A stretch of 64,000 bases of DNA from Rhizophlyctis rosea (GCA_027596075.1 JADGJC010000157.1:28965-92964); one strand, 5' to 3'. Shown: positions 1-11,890, counted from the stretch's first letter. Notes: generated by a model from the letters alone, not told the origin. Program-made: numbers and translations.

Positions 1-420
1 CTTCTATGCCGATGCTGGTTGCATCGCGAAAGCTGTCAACCCATTCTGAACCTTCTCTAAAACAAGACGATCACGATGTAATTGCACACAAACTATCATA
101 CCCACTTGTGAATGGGCTATTTACATTCTGACTATCACTACGAGATCACTTTCCATTTTTCATGTATAACTATGGTGGTAGGTTACCTAAATTGCATCTT
201 ACAAGTGGTCGATCTCCCTTTCCCTTAGCTCCTTTGATCAAAATCAATCATCTTCATCATCTAGATCAGTGCTCCTACCAACAACCAGCACGATAAACCC
301 CAAATCTATGTTTAGCTTCCCCTCATCCCCCGACACGAACGAAATTTTCTTAGGGTTCCCGGTATGCGCAGCTCACCCATTTGGAAGCAGCTGAATGCGT
401 AGGCGCAAGGCCCACTAACC
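1..420. other. intergenic, no gene seen
   Basis: I see no convincing coding sequence here. The stretch lies downstream of the first F-box relic on the minus strand. A GTTAGT follows the last recognisable F-box codons (minus strand, about 414-420), so a further 3' exon of that relic could lie here, but I could not match one to its paralog. Confidence 0.4.
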
Positions 421-1534
421 TTGAACAGGAACTTGGTGAGCTTGGCCATTTCTTCGAAAGGAAGGGAGTACAGGTCTTTGGATTGGTGACGGATTAAAAG
501 AACGGGTGCGCCCGGTGAATTTCAGTTTGATGAGATTCTTGCAGGTTTGCGATGGGAGGGTACGGAGGGCCGGACCCCAGGAGGGGCCATGTAGGTGAAG
601 GTTTCGTAAAGTGGGCTGCGTGAGGTAAGAAAGCTGCCTGAATAATTGGCCGTTAGGGATTGATGATTCAATGTGAGTTTGACTAAGTTTGGCATGGCCG
701 CCGCAAAGTCTGGGAAGCCGAAGTCGGTGTCGATTTTGCAGCACTTGAGGTTGACATATCGGAGCGTGGGCGGTAAAGGGGCGGGGATCTTGTACGTCGG
801 GTCCATTACCCACAGGTTGAGGGTCATGTTGGTCAATGCGCATTTCGAAAGGAGTTCAAGCAGGGCGAGAAGGGAGGAATCCAAAGGCTGTCTGAGGGGT
901 TCGACCAGAGCGAAGGTGTTGAGGGCAGGCTTTCCCTCTCACCATACTCATCTGGTGTCGTCATTGCCTTATCGAACAGATTGGTAATACGTTGTGCAAT
1001 TGCGCACACCGGCACCAGCCGATCGCAATCGAGTGAAAGGTTTTGGATTTGTAAAGGGTTGATTTTGCTGAAAACGAGACCAAGTGTCGCGATGTAGGGA
1101 TTTTTCAGCTTCACGATTCGGCAATAGGTGACGCGGAGGGAATCTTCCAAGAACAGCTTGTACCCATCGTGAAGGGGCTTGTCCTCAAACATTTGGTAGG
1201 AGGGTATATCCAAGTAATTGCCGCCTCGTAGTTGGAACGCAAGCGCCCGCCAATGCCGACAGACTTGCGCCAGGTGTCGTCCACAGGAGCGATGGGAAAA
1301 TTTGCAGATGTGTTTAGTCGCCTCTGGCAGAACTGCTTCCGATTCGTCGCTACCAGGTTCAAGTATCTTGAAGACTTTGAGTTGCAATTCAGGAGGGAGC
1401 GTGCACGTGAAGAAATCGGGAGGGGGAAGGGTGGACTTGTTTTGCTCATCGATGCAGTTTGTGGTTGTGTCGGGGCTGTTAGGTGTTGTACCAGGGTCGG
1501 GAACGAGACGCCAATGAGTACCACCGTCCGCCAT
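421..1534 (-). pseudogene. F-box/LRR-like protein, frameshifted copy 1
   Basis: This is a decayed copy of the F-box gene at 2469-3841. The first open stretch (1534 to about 935) starts with ATG and holds an F-box-like segment (LPPELQLKVFKILEP), then HLAQVCRHWRALAF, then LDIPSYQ, all shared with the paralog. Similarity then moves between frames three times: near 930 into the frame with LLELLSKC, near 620-650 into the frame with LHGPSWGPALRTLP, and near 500-515 into the frame with LYSLPFEEMAKLTKF. Aligned to the paralog the pieces are collinear, so these are small indels and not introns. The C-terminal part of the paralog is not found. F-box proteins usually act as substrate receptors of SCF ubiquitin ligases; this copy is probably non-functional. 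Assembly error remains possible, though three indels in 1.1 kb contrast with the uninterrupted 9.4-kb HYDIN exon. Confidence 0.7.
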
Positions 1535-1656
1535 GGCTCTCCTGGATGATGAGCAGGCAGGAAGTCATTAACAAAAGTCCATAAGACTTGGGCAAAGCGG
1601 ATAGGAGACAAAGACACGGTCCGAATAAAGAAGGAGCCACCTACTTGCATCGGCAA

Positions 1657-2468
1657 CGATAACGCTCGTAACAGTCAAGTGGATGAAGCACCTTGGGCTT
1701 GACAGGAACGGTAGACATTGTGGAGAACAGGTCGTAACGTTTCGTTTGGTGTATGTGAGAAAATGATCTTTATAAAGGATGAGGATGAACGCGCAGCAAG
1801 TTACGGGTTGCTTTTCTGAACGGCATTCACGAGTGGACTCTCAGTTGGAAGAAAGGAACGGTGCGTCTTCTTTATCATGCGGCAACCCCAAATGTAAAAC
1901 TTGGAAGATGAGCGAAACCACCATGTTTCACCACGCAGCCACACTGGCCGGGCCTGACAATGGCATTGGAAACGGTTTCAGACCATGGATTGGGACAAGG
2001 GAAACAGGATCAGACTGGGCTCACGTATAGAAAGGAAATTTCTGGGATGGTGAATCTTGACAACTTGCGACTGGCTGACCAGACATTGAAGAAGCCTTGA
2101 TTGCCGGAGAATCGAAGATTTGAAGATGAAAACAGCATGTGGTGTGAAGACTAATCATAACTGGGCGCCGCCGACAATGTTTGTTTATGTGGCTGTATGT
2201 ACATAGTAAACAAATGAACGAACTGCCAAAAGTGAAGCCCACATTTCACAAATTTCGCACAATCTTGACCATCTTACAGGTGAACCCGCCTTTAAAACAT
2301 GCACATGCTATACACACTGGGATATTTGCCTATGCCCTACTGCCTACTCGCTACATCTTTTATGCAACTGCAGGAACATCGCTCTTGCCGCTAACCTTCA
2401 TTCATCGTCAATCTCATCATCATCAGGCTCATCTGAACCCCGAATATCGACGGGAATCCCCAATTCCC
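1657..2468. other. spacer between the two F-box copies
   Basis: This holds the upstream region of copy 1 and the downstream region of copy 2. Only short overlapping frames without family resemblance are present. I see no repeat or RNA gene. Confidence 0.4.
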
Positions 2469-3841
2469 TCAATTCCCCCTATCACCCTCCAATCTAGCGT
2501 CTTGCTCATCAGTTTCGATGACACCCGAAGTCAGCCTATTCTGCGTTGCCAACCCATCTCTCACGGCCTCAAAATCCCAATCCCAAACATGGCACTTGAG
2601 CTCTTGCAAAGTGACTGGTAGGAGATACAGCAGGCGACGCAACTCGGCGCAGCTGATGGTGCCGTCTCTTCCCACCATGTTATTCAGGTGAAGGATGGTA
2701 AGATTGACCATTTGTTGGAGAGGAAGAGAGGTGAAGTGGTCGAAAGTGTAGTAGTCATCATTATCGTCGTAGCTGATTTTGAGCTTGGTCAGATGTTGAC
2801 AAGTTGTGGTTGGGAGGGCACGAAGAGCCGGGCCCCAAGATGGACCGTATAGGCGGAGCTTTGTGAGGCTGATGTTCGTCAGGTGGGAGAGGTTGAGCGG
2901 AGAATGGGCTGTGGAATGGTGAGACTGCTTTTGATGGAGCGTGAGTTTTGTCAAGCTGGGCATGGTTGAGTTAGGAAAGGCGAGGTCGGCTGTGAAAATG
3001 CCCCGCACGAGCTGAGCATATTGCAGATGGGTTGGTAACGCAACGGGTCGGTTTTTGTGCTGATCCTCCATAGGGATTTTGAGTGACAGGTCTTCCAACG
3101 GGCATTTTGACAGGAGCTCAAGTAGACGGATAAAAGTCGACGATAGGGTCTGAAGCGACGGTGTGAAGAGGTGGAAGGATTTCAGACGAGGCATCTCCGT
3201 CCCTCCCGCTTGATTGGGCGTTGCAGGCCTACTGAACAGCTCAGTGACTTGCATCAAAATCGCCGAAAAGTCATCCTCCTCTGCGCAGCTTAGTTCGAGG
3301 TGTTGGATTTGTATGGGGTTGATTTTGTCGAATACAAGATGGATTGTTTCGGCCAGCTGAGGGCCATTCAGACTGAGAGTTCGCACGCGAGGCACCCGGG
3401 TTTCATCTTGAAGGAAGAGCTTGTATCCGTGTTGGGAGGGACGGTCGTGAAGGTTTTGGTAGGAAGGTATGTCAAGGCAGTCGCCGTCCCGCAGCTCGAA
3501 AGCAAGCGCCCTCAATGCCGACAGACTTGTGCTAAGTGCCGACCATACGAGCGATGTGAGCACTCGCAATCAGTATTGGTTGCCTCTGGCGGAACGCCCA
3601 CAGGACTGATATTACTGTCGGGCTCGAGCATTTTGAATATCGCGAGTTGCAGCTCAGTCGGTAATTTGGTGTTGAACTGATCGGGACCTGTTGGATTGTG
3701 GGTGTGGTCGATCTTGGCAGAAGGTGCTTCCGGATAGTTTGTGGCTACGGGCCTGTCAGAGGTGGACCAGGAATCAGATTGGCTCAATCTGTACGCACGG
3801 AGCGCACCCCTAAGCCGTGAGCGCCTAAGCAAGGTAAGCAA
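2469..3841 (-). pseudogene. F-box/LRR-like protein, copy 2, one frameshift
   Basis: This is the better preserved member of the tandem F-box pair. The 5' segment (3841 to about 3514) contains LPTELQLAIFKMLEP and HLAQVCRH. The rest (about 3510 to 2469) continues with RALAFELRDG, LDIPSYQ and LRR-like lines such as MPSLTKLTLHQK and ISLTKLRLYGPSWGPALRALP, and ends with an acidic tail. At 3505-3514 the reading frame breaks at CAT TGA GGG CGC, where copy 1 reads CAT TGG CGG GCG, a difference of one deleted base. The 5' segment has no ATG of its own; a TTAG acceptor near 3825 suggests an upstream exon. If the single-base deletion is an assembly error, this is a working F-box protein of roughly 470 residues, presumably an SCF substrate receptor. 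If real, it is a young pseudogene. Confidence 0.65.
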
Positions 3842-4591
3842 TACGGAAGGGGGCCGATGTTCAGATGGAGTGTGCCGAAAACAAGTGGGAACTGAATCTG
3901 AAGACCGAAAAGCAAAAGAACGACACTTACCAACACATGCAACGAGGCCTCAATTCCAAGTCAGCCATCGTATGCCCCATATTGTGGCCAGCACCATTAT
4001 CGGTAGAGAGTGTAGGATTGAGAGACATTGTGGCAACCAGATCACAACGCTTGTTCAGCTAAATGGAGAATAGACTTGTCGCTCACTGAACGCGGACGAA
4101 GCAAGTTCTCTTCTCCTCGAGTGAAGAGTGAAATGAGGAGTCAAAGCTGAACGACGTGGGAAGGGCCACCAATTTCAGTGAGACCTTTCTGGCTTTGCCA
4201 AGCCGGCATTGAGCAATTCATATGCATGTTTCAGGCTGGGCGTGCTGCCGGTCATGAGGTCGAAACATCATACAAATCCCCATGTGCATGCTCCGTCATA
4301 CGCTGAATGATGTGAAACATGTAACGGTGAAGTTTTAGGGTGTTGGTAGCAATAAGAGTTTAGGCAGATGATAGGCCGGTACCTCTCGACCCTCTCCTTC
4401 AGATCCGCACATTTGCATCTTCCAAATATCCCAATGGTCCGGACAAATTATACAGACCGTTCGATTTCCTGTGATTGCGCACATTTTATGTTACGAATGC
4501 ACATAAAGAGGACATGCGTGTGACTTATATTTACAAATGGAGAAAAAGCAGGTGTCGCATCCAAAACTGATAGCCCTTCCAAAATCCGGAC
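3842..4591. other. intergenic, no gene seen
   Basis: The stretch between the F-box copy and the 3' end of NOL10. Short frames on the plus strand (such as 3865-4062) have no recognisable similarity. It should contain the promoter of F-box copy 2 and the 3' untranslated region of NOL10. Confidence 0.4.
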
Positions 4592-7436
4592 TCACCGCCT
4601 CCCCCTCCCCCTCCCCCCACCCCTCCCTCCACGTCTCCCTCCACCACCACCACCACCACCACCACCACCACCACCCCCTCTTCCCCCCTCCCTAAATCCC
4701 AACCCCCCAACCCCCCTCTTCTTCCTCCCCCCATCCTCATCCCCCCCATCCTCCCCATCATCATCCCCCCTCCCACTCCTCGGCATAAACGTAATCGACA
4801 ACCCAACCCTCTTCCCCCTCGATATCGTCCCCGCCTCGTTCCGTCCTGAACTATTATCTTCCTGCACCCGGTCTGCAAAGGATCGTTTTTGGTTCGTTGA
4901 GGCGGATTTTTGGATATTGGAGGAGGAGGAGGATGTGGCGGAGTGCCCTTCTTTGAGTTCGTAGAAGGAGGGGCCGGAGGGTTTTGTGGGAGCAGGTTTG
5001 GGTTTGGGTTTACCTTTTTTGTCGTAGTTTTGGAAGCGGATGGCGTCGTCGTCTGTGGTTGTTACGGATTTGTCAGACGTTCATGGTTTTATCCCAAAAA
5101 GCTCATATCGATACGAAGGACAAACAAAGCAGGTTGTTGGGCGACTGAAGACTCACCAGAACCACTTCCAAACTCATCCGAGTCCTCATCCGACCCGCGT
5201 CCCTCGGGTTCAGACTCATACTCTTCCTCATCCTCGTCATCAGTCGGTGCCCCATCATCCACCTTCTCGAATGCCTGTTTCGCCGCCGCCATACGAGACT
5301 GCAGGAGGGCAATTCATCAGTACCATGAACAAGCATTCATCGCCCACGAAGGCAAGAGAATTGTTCTACACCGCCCATTGCATACATACCTCAGAAGGAT
5401 GATGCAACTTCCACTCATGACTCGTCTCATCAACCTGAAAGTCCTCATCCCTAAACATATCCGCAAACCGATCATCTCCCAACGGATTCTCACTCGTAAC
5501 CCTCGTCTCATCAAACACCACGCTCTTCTTCTTCTTCCCTTTCCCCTTCGTTTTCTTCTCATCATCACTATCGACTTCCACACCCTCCTCCTCTTCCCCG
5601 CCAGTCGAGGATAACAATTTTGAGGCGAGAGATTTGTTGATTTTCGGTAACGCGCGACGAGAAGAAATCCGGGACTCGGTTTTTGAAGCGATTTTCTGCT
5701 GGATTTGACGCTGTTTGTATGCGTCGTATTCGAATGGATTTGCAATCGCTTTGGCTTTTTCGTAAAGACGGAGATCGATGAAGAACCCGTGCATGTAGGC
5801 TTTGAGGACGTTGGTGCCTACGAGGTGTTCCAGGCCGAGGGTGGAGAGTTCTTTGCGGGTGACGAATTTGTAGTCGTCGTAGAGGGATTGATTGGGGCTT
5901 TCTTCCATTTCTTCGGTGAGGTTGTCGAGGTAGTTGCACCAGCGAGGGGCGGGGCCGAGTTGGGGAACGTAGTAGGTTTGCATTTGGGTGCCTTCGTTGG
6001 CCATCATGATTAGGCCGGAGTTGGGCCAGACGAGGACGTCGTTGATGTCGGTGGTTCGATGGAGGTGAAGATTTTGCCCTGTTGTTGAGTGCGGGATGAG
6101 ATATATGTGACTGGCTTTTCCGTTGAGCATGTCGGAGATTCACTCACATCATCCTTATTCCACACTTTCACAATTTTCGAATCAGCAGACACCACATTAC
6201 CCGAAGAATGGAAATCCAAACTCTTAATGGGAAACCCATACTGATGATCCTTCACCACAACCGGACTTGACCCACGCAAATCATACGTCAACACCTGGCC
6301 CGTCGACGTTCCCACCGCCACCGTCAACCCATCGTCAGCAAATTTGAGCGCACTGATTTCCGGGAAAGATTCCAATGAGTCCGACCCGATTGTAGATGCG
6401 ATGGCCGTGGCTATGTTAAGAACACCGATGCGTTTGCGTTCACGCGGGTGCCAGAACTCTACTCTGCCGTCTTCGCCTCCGAAGCCGAAGAGTTGGTGTG
6501 CGGGGTTGATGTGCATTGCCTGTGATTCCCAGTGTTTGTAATCAAGATGTCAAGGAAAGACAACAATGATGTACTCCCTTACGTTGATTGCCGGGCTTTC
6601 GGTGACCAATGCATTCATGAACCGTCCCTGCTCCAAATTCAATCGCCAAACCTCATTACTGGCCCCTCCAACCATCAAATCGCAAGTAGGATAGTGGTAT
6701 GCTAGATCTCGTCCGAACTAAATGCCAATCGCGTCAGTATGCGGACGATGAAGCGATACTGCATTGCGTCTGCACCAACCTTTGGTACTCTCGTCTGATA
6801 ATGCATGCCGTATTGCGAATGCAACTCCACCGTTCTGTCGCTTTGCAGCATCACCACTTTTGTCCAGTCGTCTGATAGAATCTGCATATATGGTAATATC
6901 AGCAACGGGGCCTGTGACCATTATGGATCCTGACAAGTTTCCCACCTCAAATTGCACGTTCTCGCAATCGAAATGCCGATCAAACTTCATTGACTTCTCC
7001 GCTAGTTCATATACTCGCATTTGTGGTTTGTATACACCTAGTTTACCGGGATGGGGCCAGAAGATGAGATATGCTATCCCGTGTACATAGTCGTCTAATG
7101 GTACCAGTATCCGTACCGGTTGCAACGATGAATTGTCCATCCCGCGTAGCTTTGATCCGATTTGATGCTTCGGGAAAGTCAAAATCCTGTATGAGTTCGA
7201 TGCGTCGCCGCCATTCTAATGATTGAAAAATGCCAAAGGTTATTAAGATATGTGTTGTAAACAGGCAGGCGGGCAGTGCATGCGTGGTGTTGAATGAGGT
7301 GAGAAGGTGTACCTTGGTCCTTCTTCAAACTCTTTGCATTCCGTTTTGCGAGCCAGTCCGGTATTGCACTCCGCGCCGCACTTGTGACCGAGTATATCTT
7401 CACGTTATTCGCGTGGGATACCTGCATTACACTCAT
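4592..7436 (-). CDS. NOL10/ENP2: NOL10/Enp2-type nucleolar WD-repeat protein
   Basis: This is the homolog of human NOL10 and yeast Enp2, a nucleolar WD-repeat protein needed for 18S rRNA processing in the small-subunit processome. Nine exons can be traced: 7436-7313, 7215-7117, 7037-6946, 6881-6780, 6717-6583, 6519-6148, 6078-5390, 5298-5157 and 5052-4592. Family landmarks are the N-terminal NVKIYSVT and IPDWLAKRNAKSLKKD, then WRRRIELIQDFDFPEAS, FEILSDDW, GFGGEDGRVEFWHPR and ENPLGDDRFADMFRDEDFQVDE. Total length is near 738 residues, usual for the family. Two oddities: exon 7 lies between two phase-0 junctions but is 689 nt long and changes frame at about 6050-6058, and the C-terminus is a Gly/Arg-rich tail coded by a GGT microsatellite. 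It is divergent from ZFPL1, about 350 bp apart. Confidence 0.9.
4641..4675. repeat. (CCA)n microsatellite in the NOL10 last exon
   Basis: About 11-12 CCA units on the plus strand. On the coding strand they read GGT and encode poly-glycine inside the C-terminal Gly/Arg tail of the NOL10 homolog. C-rich simple sequence flanks it on both sides. Confidence 0.9.
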
Positions 7437-7786
7437 GTTTGCGTGTAATGACAAGTAGTACTGGGAGGGTATTGGAGTTGTTGGGGAGAGGATTGAACAC
7501 TTCACAAACTGGCCCACAACATGTCAAAACCCAAAAATAAATACACCAGCCACATTTCGCCGCAGCCGGAGGGCGCAGCATGTACCGTACGCCACGTGTC
7601 ATATGCTGCCGCATTCACACATTGGGGGCCGCGCCCAAACTGGACGGGACAACGCATTTGCTGCTTTCGCTCTTGACCGCACCTCCCACTTCTCCATCTC
7701 TTTCCCGTCAGACGGTCACCACTCCCCACACGCGAAACTCTTGGCAGTCATCTTATATAGCTTCCCATTGTTCATTTCGCCACAGA

Positions 7787-9113
7787 ATGGGTCTCTGCAA
7801 GTGCCGCACAGTAACGAACCTCTGTACGTATGCCGCCGCCTGATCTCTTCTCTGTAAAGACTGACAACTTCATCGCAGTCTGCTTTGAACATAGGAAAAA
7901 CGTATGTGAACGTTGCATACTCAATGAGCATCCAAAGGTAAGGACAATGTTGTCCCTTATGACATACGTTCCGTTTGACTTACCTATCCATATCCCGGTT
8001 CAGTGCATAGGTATGGTGTGATCTCCTACAGTCCCATAAGATTGCGCACAGTCATCTTGAAATCCCAAACCTTACAGTCAGAAGTTACTTGCAATGGCTA
8101 CAAGACTCCGAGTATGAGCCCGTCTGTGGATTATGTAGAGAGTCGCTGCATCAGGGCAAATTGATCCGGTTGTGCTGTCTGGGTATGTCGATCCCTCACA
8201 CTCGGGACTAGTTGGTCACGGTTCAAATCTCACGAGTCCACACGCCTGCCATATAGATCTTTTCCACGCAGACTGTCTAGATGCATACGCCAGCGCATTA
8301 CCCAGCACAACTGCACCAGCAGGATACACCTGTCCAACATGCAATGTAAATCCCGTTTCTCTTATACCATCCCCCCCATCCTTTAACCCAAATCCCTCCC
8401 ACTTAGGCCCCCATCATCCCCACTGAAACCATGAACTCTGAAATCGCCAACACCGTCCGCGCTCAACTAAAAGAAAGCAGATGGGCTCAACACATCATCC
8501 CCAAACAGCGCCTCGTCCCTCTACCAACACCCGCCGGCGACTTGTCGTTAGCCGCGCGAACTGCACCAACGTCTAAAACAGCAACACCTCCACCTCTTAC
8601 ACCACAGGCACAGACCACCAGCAGTGCGGGAAAGAGTCATACACCTCCTGCTAGTCATGCCATTTCAATGCCGCCTAGTTTGGCGGGACCCAGTCAGGAT
8701 GGTGCGTTGTCGGATGGTGCATATCTGAGTTGTTTGGGAAGTCGCGTGTGTTTACATAGCATCTGCCTTTCCCTTCCCTTCATGCGAACAGCACGAAACC
8801 TACCACGTAAGCCCAGTATGAAGAACATGGGTATACGTGACGGGGACGATGACAAGTATGGACGACGACAAGCGCAGACGGATTGGTTGAACGTCATTCG
8901 GTGAGAACCCACATGCACTGTCTCCGCACTTTGGGCAAAACGAAATTCTGATACACTCTTTGCAAATCCAGCTCACCATTCACCGGCCGCATGACGACGC
9001 GTAAATTGATTCTCTACGCATTGGCTGTTGCCGTTCTGTTTGTGTTTTTGACGACGACGGTGTTCCACAGCTCGGTTCCATTGAGTCAGGACCCGAATGT
9101 TCAAACTTCATAG
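7787..9113 (+). CDS. ZFPL1: ZFPL1 homolog, Golgi zinc-finger membrane protein
   Basis: A zinc finger protein-like 1 homolog; the animal protein is a tail-anchored cis-Golgi protein with two zinc-binding modules. Eight exons close in frame: 7787-7823, 7879-7937, 8004-8010, 8078-8182, 8257-8345, 8407-8701, 8792-8900 and 8972-9113 (843 nt, 280 residues; human protein 310). The start is the ATG of MGLCKCRTVTNL, typical of the family. Then come CFEHRKNVCERC and CIVRSYLQWLQDSEYEP (first module), CGLCRES, DLFHADCLDAYA and APAGYTCPTC (RING-like), a Pro/Thr-rich linker, the conserved DGDDDKYGRRQAQ box, one hydrophobic helix (LILYALAVAVLFVFL) and the terminal SQDPN motif. Exon 3 is only 7 nt. The gene is head-to-head with NOL10 and convergent with IMP3. 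Confidence 0.92.
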
Positions 9114-9351
9114 GAGATTTGCGGATGACCAAAGTGTTGTTTTTGGTGGTAATGTGATACCCGAGTCGTTCAATCGCGACGTAGCTTCAGCAACCTATTA
9201 AGTCGTAATATGTGATGTATGCACCATGCGGCAGATGTCGAGTCTTTCTATTGTTACATATGAATTTAATACATAATTTGCGGTATGTACATATATGGAA
9301 GGGTTGTGGGCTGGACGAAAGCGTGTACGGAGTGTGACCGTGTGAGGTATA

Positions 9352-10052
9352 TCAGAGGAGATCAAAGTCATCCAGCTGCAAGAATGGGAGTTACGTCAAC
9401 ACCGGCAATGAAAAACCGAAAGAACGAAACCATCCGCAAATCAAACACACAACACCACAAACCTTATCATTATACTTCAAAATCGTCCTCTTAATCTTGC
9501 TCGCATCAACCCACGTCACAAAGTCCTCAAAATTCCTCGTAACGAGAAACGCCGGGTCGGTAATAACTTCCGGCCCGACACGTACATGACCCTGTTCGAC
9601 ATACATAACCGCCTGCTTAACCGTTTCCGCCATCTTCAGACGGACCATGACGACTGGGAGGCGGCGGCGACAGAATGCTGCGACGGTGACTTTTTCGCAT
9701 TGGGAGAGGGATTTTTCGGCGGTTAGGATACCCATTCTGTATAGTTTTTCGAGGAGGGCATCTGTTGTTTTTGAGCGGTGGGGGTCGCGGGGGTCGAGGA
9801 GGGAGAGTTTGTTGGCTAGTTTGCGGATTTGGCCGCAGATTCGGTTGTATCTGGAGGTGGGATGTTGAGTATTAGGTGTGTGCGAGTGTGCATGACCTGA
9901 CGAGAATGGACGTACTTGATATAGTCTTCACGCTTTTGGACGTGGTATCGGCGGAGGACGGCGTTTTCACGGAGGGTGGGGTCGGACTTCCATTCAAGGA
10001 AGTCTACCTTTTTCAGGAGCTTCTTTTCGTGGAATTTAAGGTTTCGGACCAT
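9352..10052 (-). CDS. IMP3: Imp3, U3 snoRNP protein
   Basis: The Imp3 homolog, an S4-domain protein of the Mpp10-Imp3-Imp4 complex that helps U3 snoRNA pair with pre-rRNA during 18S rRNA maturation. Three exons close in frame: 10052-9916, 9850-9463 and 9375-9352 (549 nt, 182 residues; family about 183-184). The ATG opens [19 protein letters not shown], the conserved N-terminus. Further landmarks are [12 protein letters not shown], the S4-like [36 protein letters not shown] and [17 protein letters not shown]. The last exon is only 24 nt and supplies the conserved acidic end LDDFDLL. Together with NOL10 it gives two small-subunit processome genes within 6 kb. Confidence 0.95.
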
Positions 10053-10448
10053 TGTTTATGGGGACTTGTTTGGGTGTCGGTAGGGTGATTGTGGGAGGAA
10101 GTGGGCGGCAGTTGACAATTGGTGTTGAAGTAGGGCAGGACAATGAGCGGAATGGGAGGAAGCCTGAAGGAGATGCACCCAAAAATATCGCACATGGCTT
10201 TGTGGCTTGCAAAGCCATGTAGCCACCTGCAATAGTCCAGATTGTCGGACTTCTTCAGGGTTCATTTCGCTAATTCATTTCGTCATTCCATCACCTGTAC
10301 GCGTTCTGCCGCCCTCCCTTTCCCACTCACTCCTTTCCCATCCTCGAAATTGAACCCTTTTTACTTCCCTCATCCCGCAGCAGGAACCGCTAAAAACCCC
10401 AACCCTTCCATCTCTTCTCAGTCTTTAAACCCGATACAAACCCCAACC

Positions 10449-11398
10449 ATGGATAGTACAACACAAATAACCCGCTCAAACACCCACTCCACCACTTTGC
10501 CACCTGGCACTTCTTCGAACGCTTTTTCCCAGCTTCCAAACGAAGTGAACGACATCATCTTCCGCGGCTACGTATCCGACCATCTAGCCTCCCGTGCACG
10601 CGATACGGGGTTGACAGGAAACCTCCTCGACCTGCTCCTGACGAGCAAATTGTTCAATTTTGTGGTCAAGCCGGTACGGAGACCCGTTGCGGAAAACCAA
10701 GCTGCGCACTTCCATGGTCGGTTGGAGTACGTACACATTACCCTTAATTCCGAAACCTTATGCACAATGTAATGGGGTCCCGATTATATAACAAATCAGT
10801 AGCTCACACATCCCCTCTCCATCATCCCCATCCATACAGAACCCTCCAATCCCTCATTAAATTCCAAACCCTAACCATCCAAACCTTCCAATTCCACAAC
10901 GAAACCTACCTCCACCCTTACCTCCTCCCAAACTACCGCATCTACAAAAACCCCTTCTTCAGCCCCATTCCCTACCTCCACACCCTAACCCGCCACTGCG
11001 ACCTCTACGAAGACGAATACGCCCTAATCCATCACGCAACACCCCGCCTCCCCTTCAAAACTTATTCCGCTCCCCGCATACTCCGCTGCGACTACGGCGA
11101 GGCATCATCCACCGAGTGCTGGGACGAGGTGGACGACGCGCCGGTTGTTATGCATGGTGCGGTTATTACGGGCAATGCGCCGATTAGGGTGTTGAAGAAG
11201 CCAAAAGTGGTGATTAGGAAAACGCAGGAGGAGTTGGATGAAGACCCGGATTTGTTTTGGGGGACGGAGTATACGAAGAAGGTTGTTGAGGAGATGGAGT
11301 GGGATTTTGCGGTTTCGGGTGGGTTTGGGCCGGTGGCATTTACGGTTGGGAAGGGGGTTGTTGGGGGGAGGATTGAGCATTGTATTAGTATTGGATGA
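10449..11398 (+). CDS. uncharacterised protein, weak F-box-like start
   Basis: Two exons, 10449-10726 and 10840-11398, join through GT-AG sites and close in frame (837 nt, 278 residues). I do not recognise the family. The N-terminal third has FSQLPNEVNDIIF followed by a helical stretch and LLLTSKLFNFVVKP, which resembles an F-box or F-box-like start but is too weak to assign. The rest includes LIKFQTLTIQTFQFHNETYLHP and an acidic segment with LDEDPDLFWGTEYTKK. The 5' end lies about 400 bp from the divergent IMP3 start. A copy of the extreme 3' coding end recurs at 12751-12793, so this locus was once duplicated. Exon 2 is strongly C-rich upstream and G-rich downstream. Confidence 0.6.
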
Positions 11399-11890
11399 TG
11401 CCATTTTGGCCGGCTTGCATCTTTGGACCAGTTCAATGGAACTTGTGGGCAGTCCTCTACGATACAAATGAGAAAAGAGATAAATATGCACTGACGTGAA
11501 CGGCTGATTCGTCCATGGTGAACGCCATTGTGGTGGATCGGGCAGAAGTCGTCAATGATTGGTTGGTGCGGAGTGAAAACAGGTGCTTTTTGTATTGTAT
11601 GACATGTGATGCTTGCAACCAGGTCAATGTGAAACATGTCTCCCCACCACAAGAACCGCCTTCAAGTCTCTTATGCATAGTGTTTCTTACCCTGCTGATT
11701 GAGCTCTTTCACCTCCATGCTCTCGACTACCGAGCATTATTCTCATGGTAGTTCATGGTGGCTGCTCCGTCCGCGTCCAACTTGCAGAGTGCTCTTCCAA
11801 CTTCATATCACCTACCTATCATCCCCGTGGCAGTCAATCAACCTCCAACAGTGATATCCCAACAATAGCACCCATCCGCAGTCTCACATA
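11399..11890. other. intergenic, no gene seen
   Basis: Short overlapping frames only. This should contain the 3' untranslated region of the preceding gene and the promoter of the first BTB-like gene. No repeat or RNA gene is seen. Confidence 0.4.

Noticed and set aside
1218..1549. Two plus-strand frames of about 100 codons inside F-box copy 1
   Set aside because: They are antisense shadows of the F-box coding sequence, as the same shadows appear in copy 2.
4531..4878. 115-codon Gly/Arg/Val-rich frame overlapping the end of NOL10
   Set aside because: It is another frame of the same microsatellite; the frame with GRNEAGTISRGKRVGLSIT matches the NOL10 family.
8226..8240. B-box-like GGTTCAAATC in a ZFPL1 intron
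   Set aside because: No matching T stem or acceptor stem around it, so not a tRNA.
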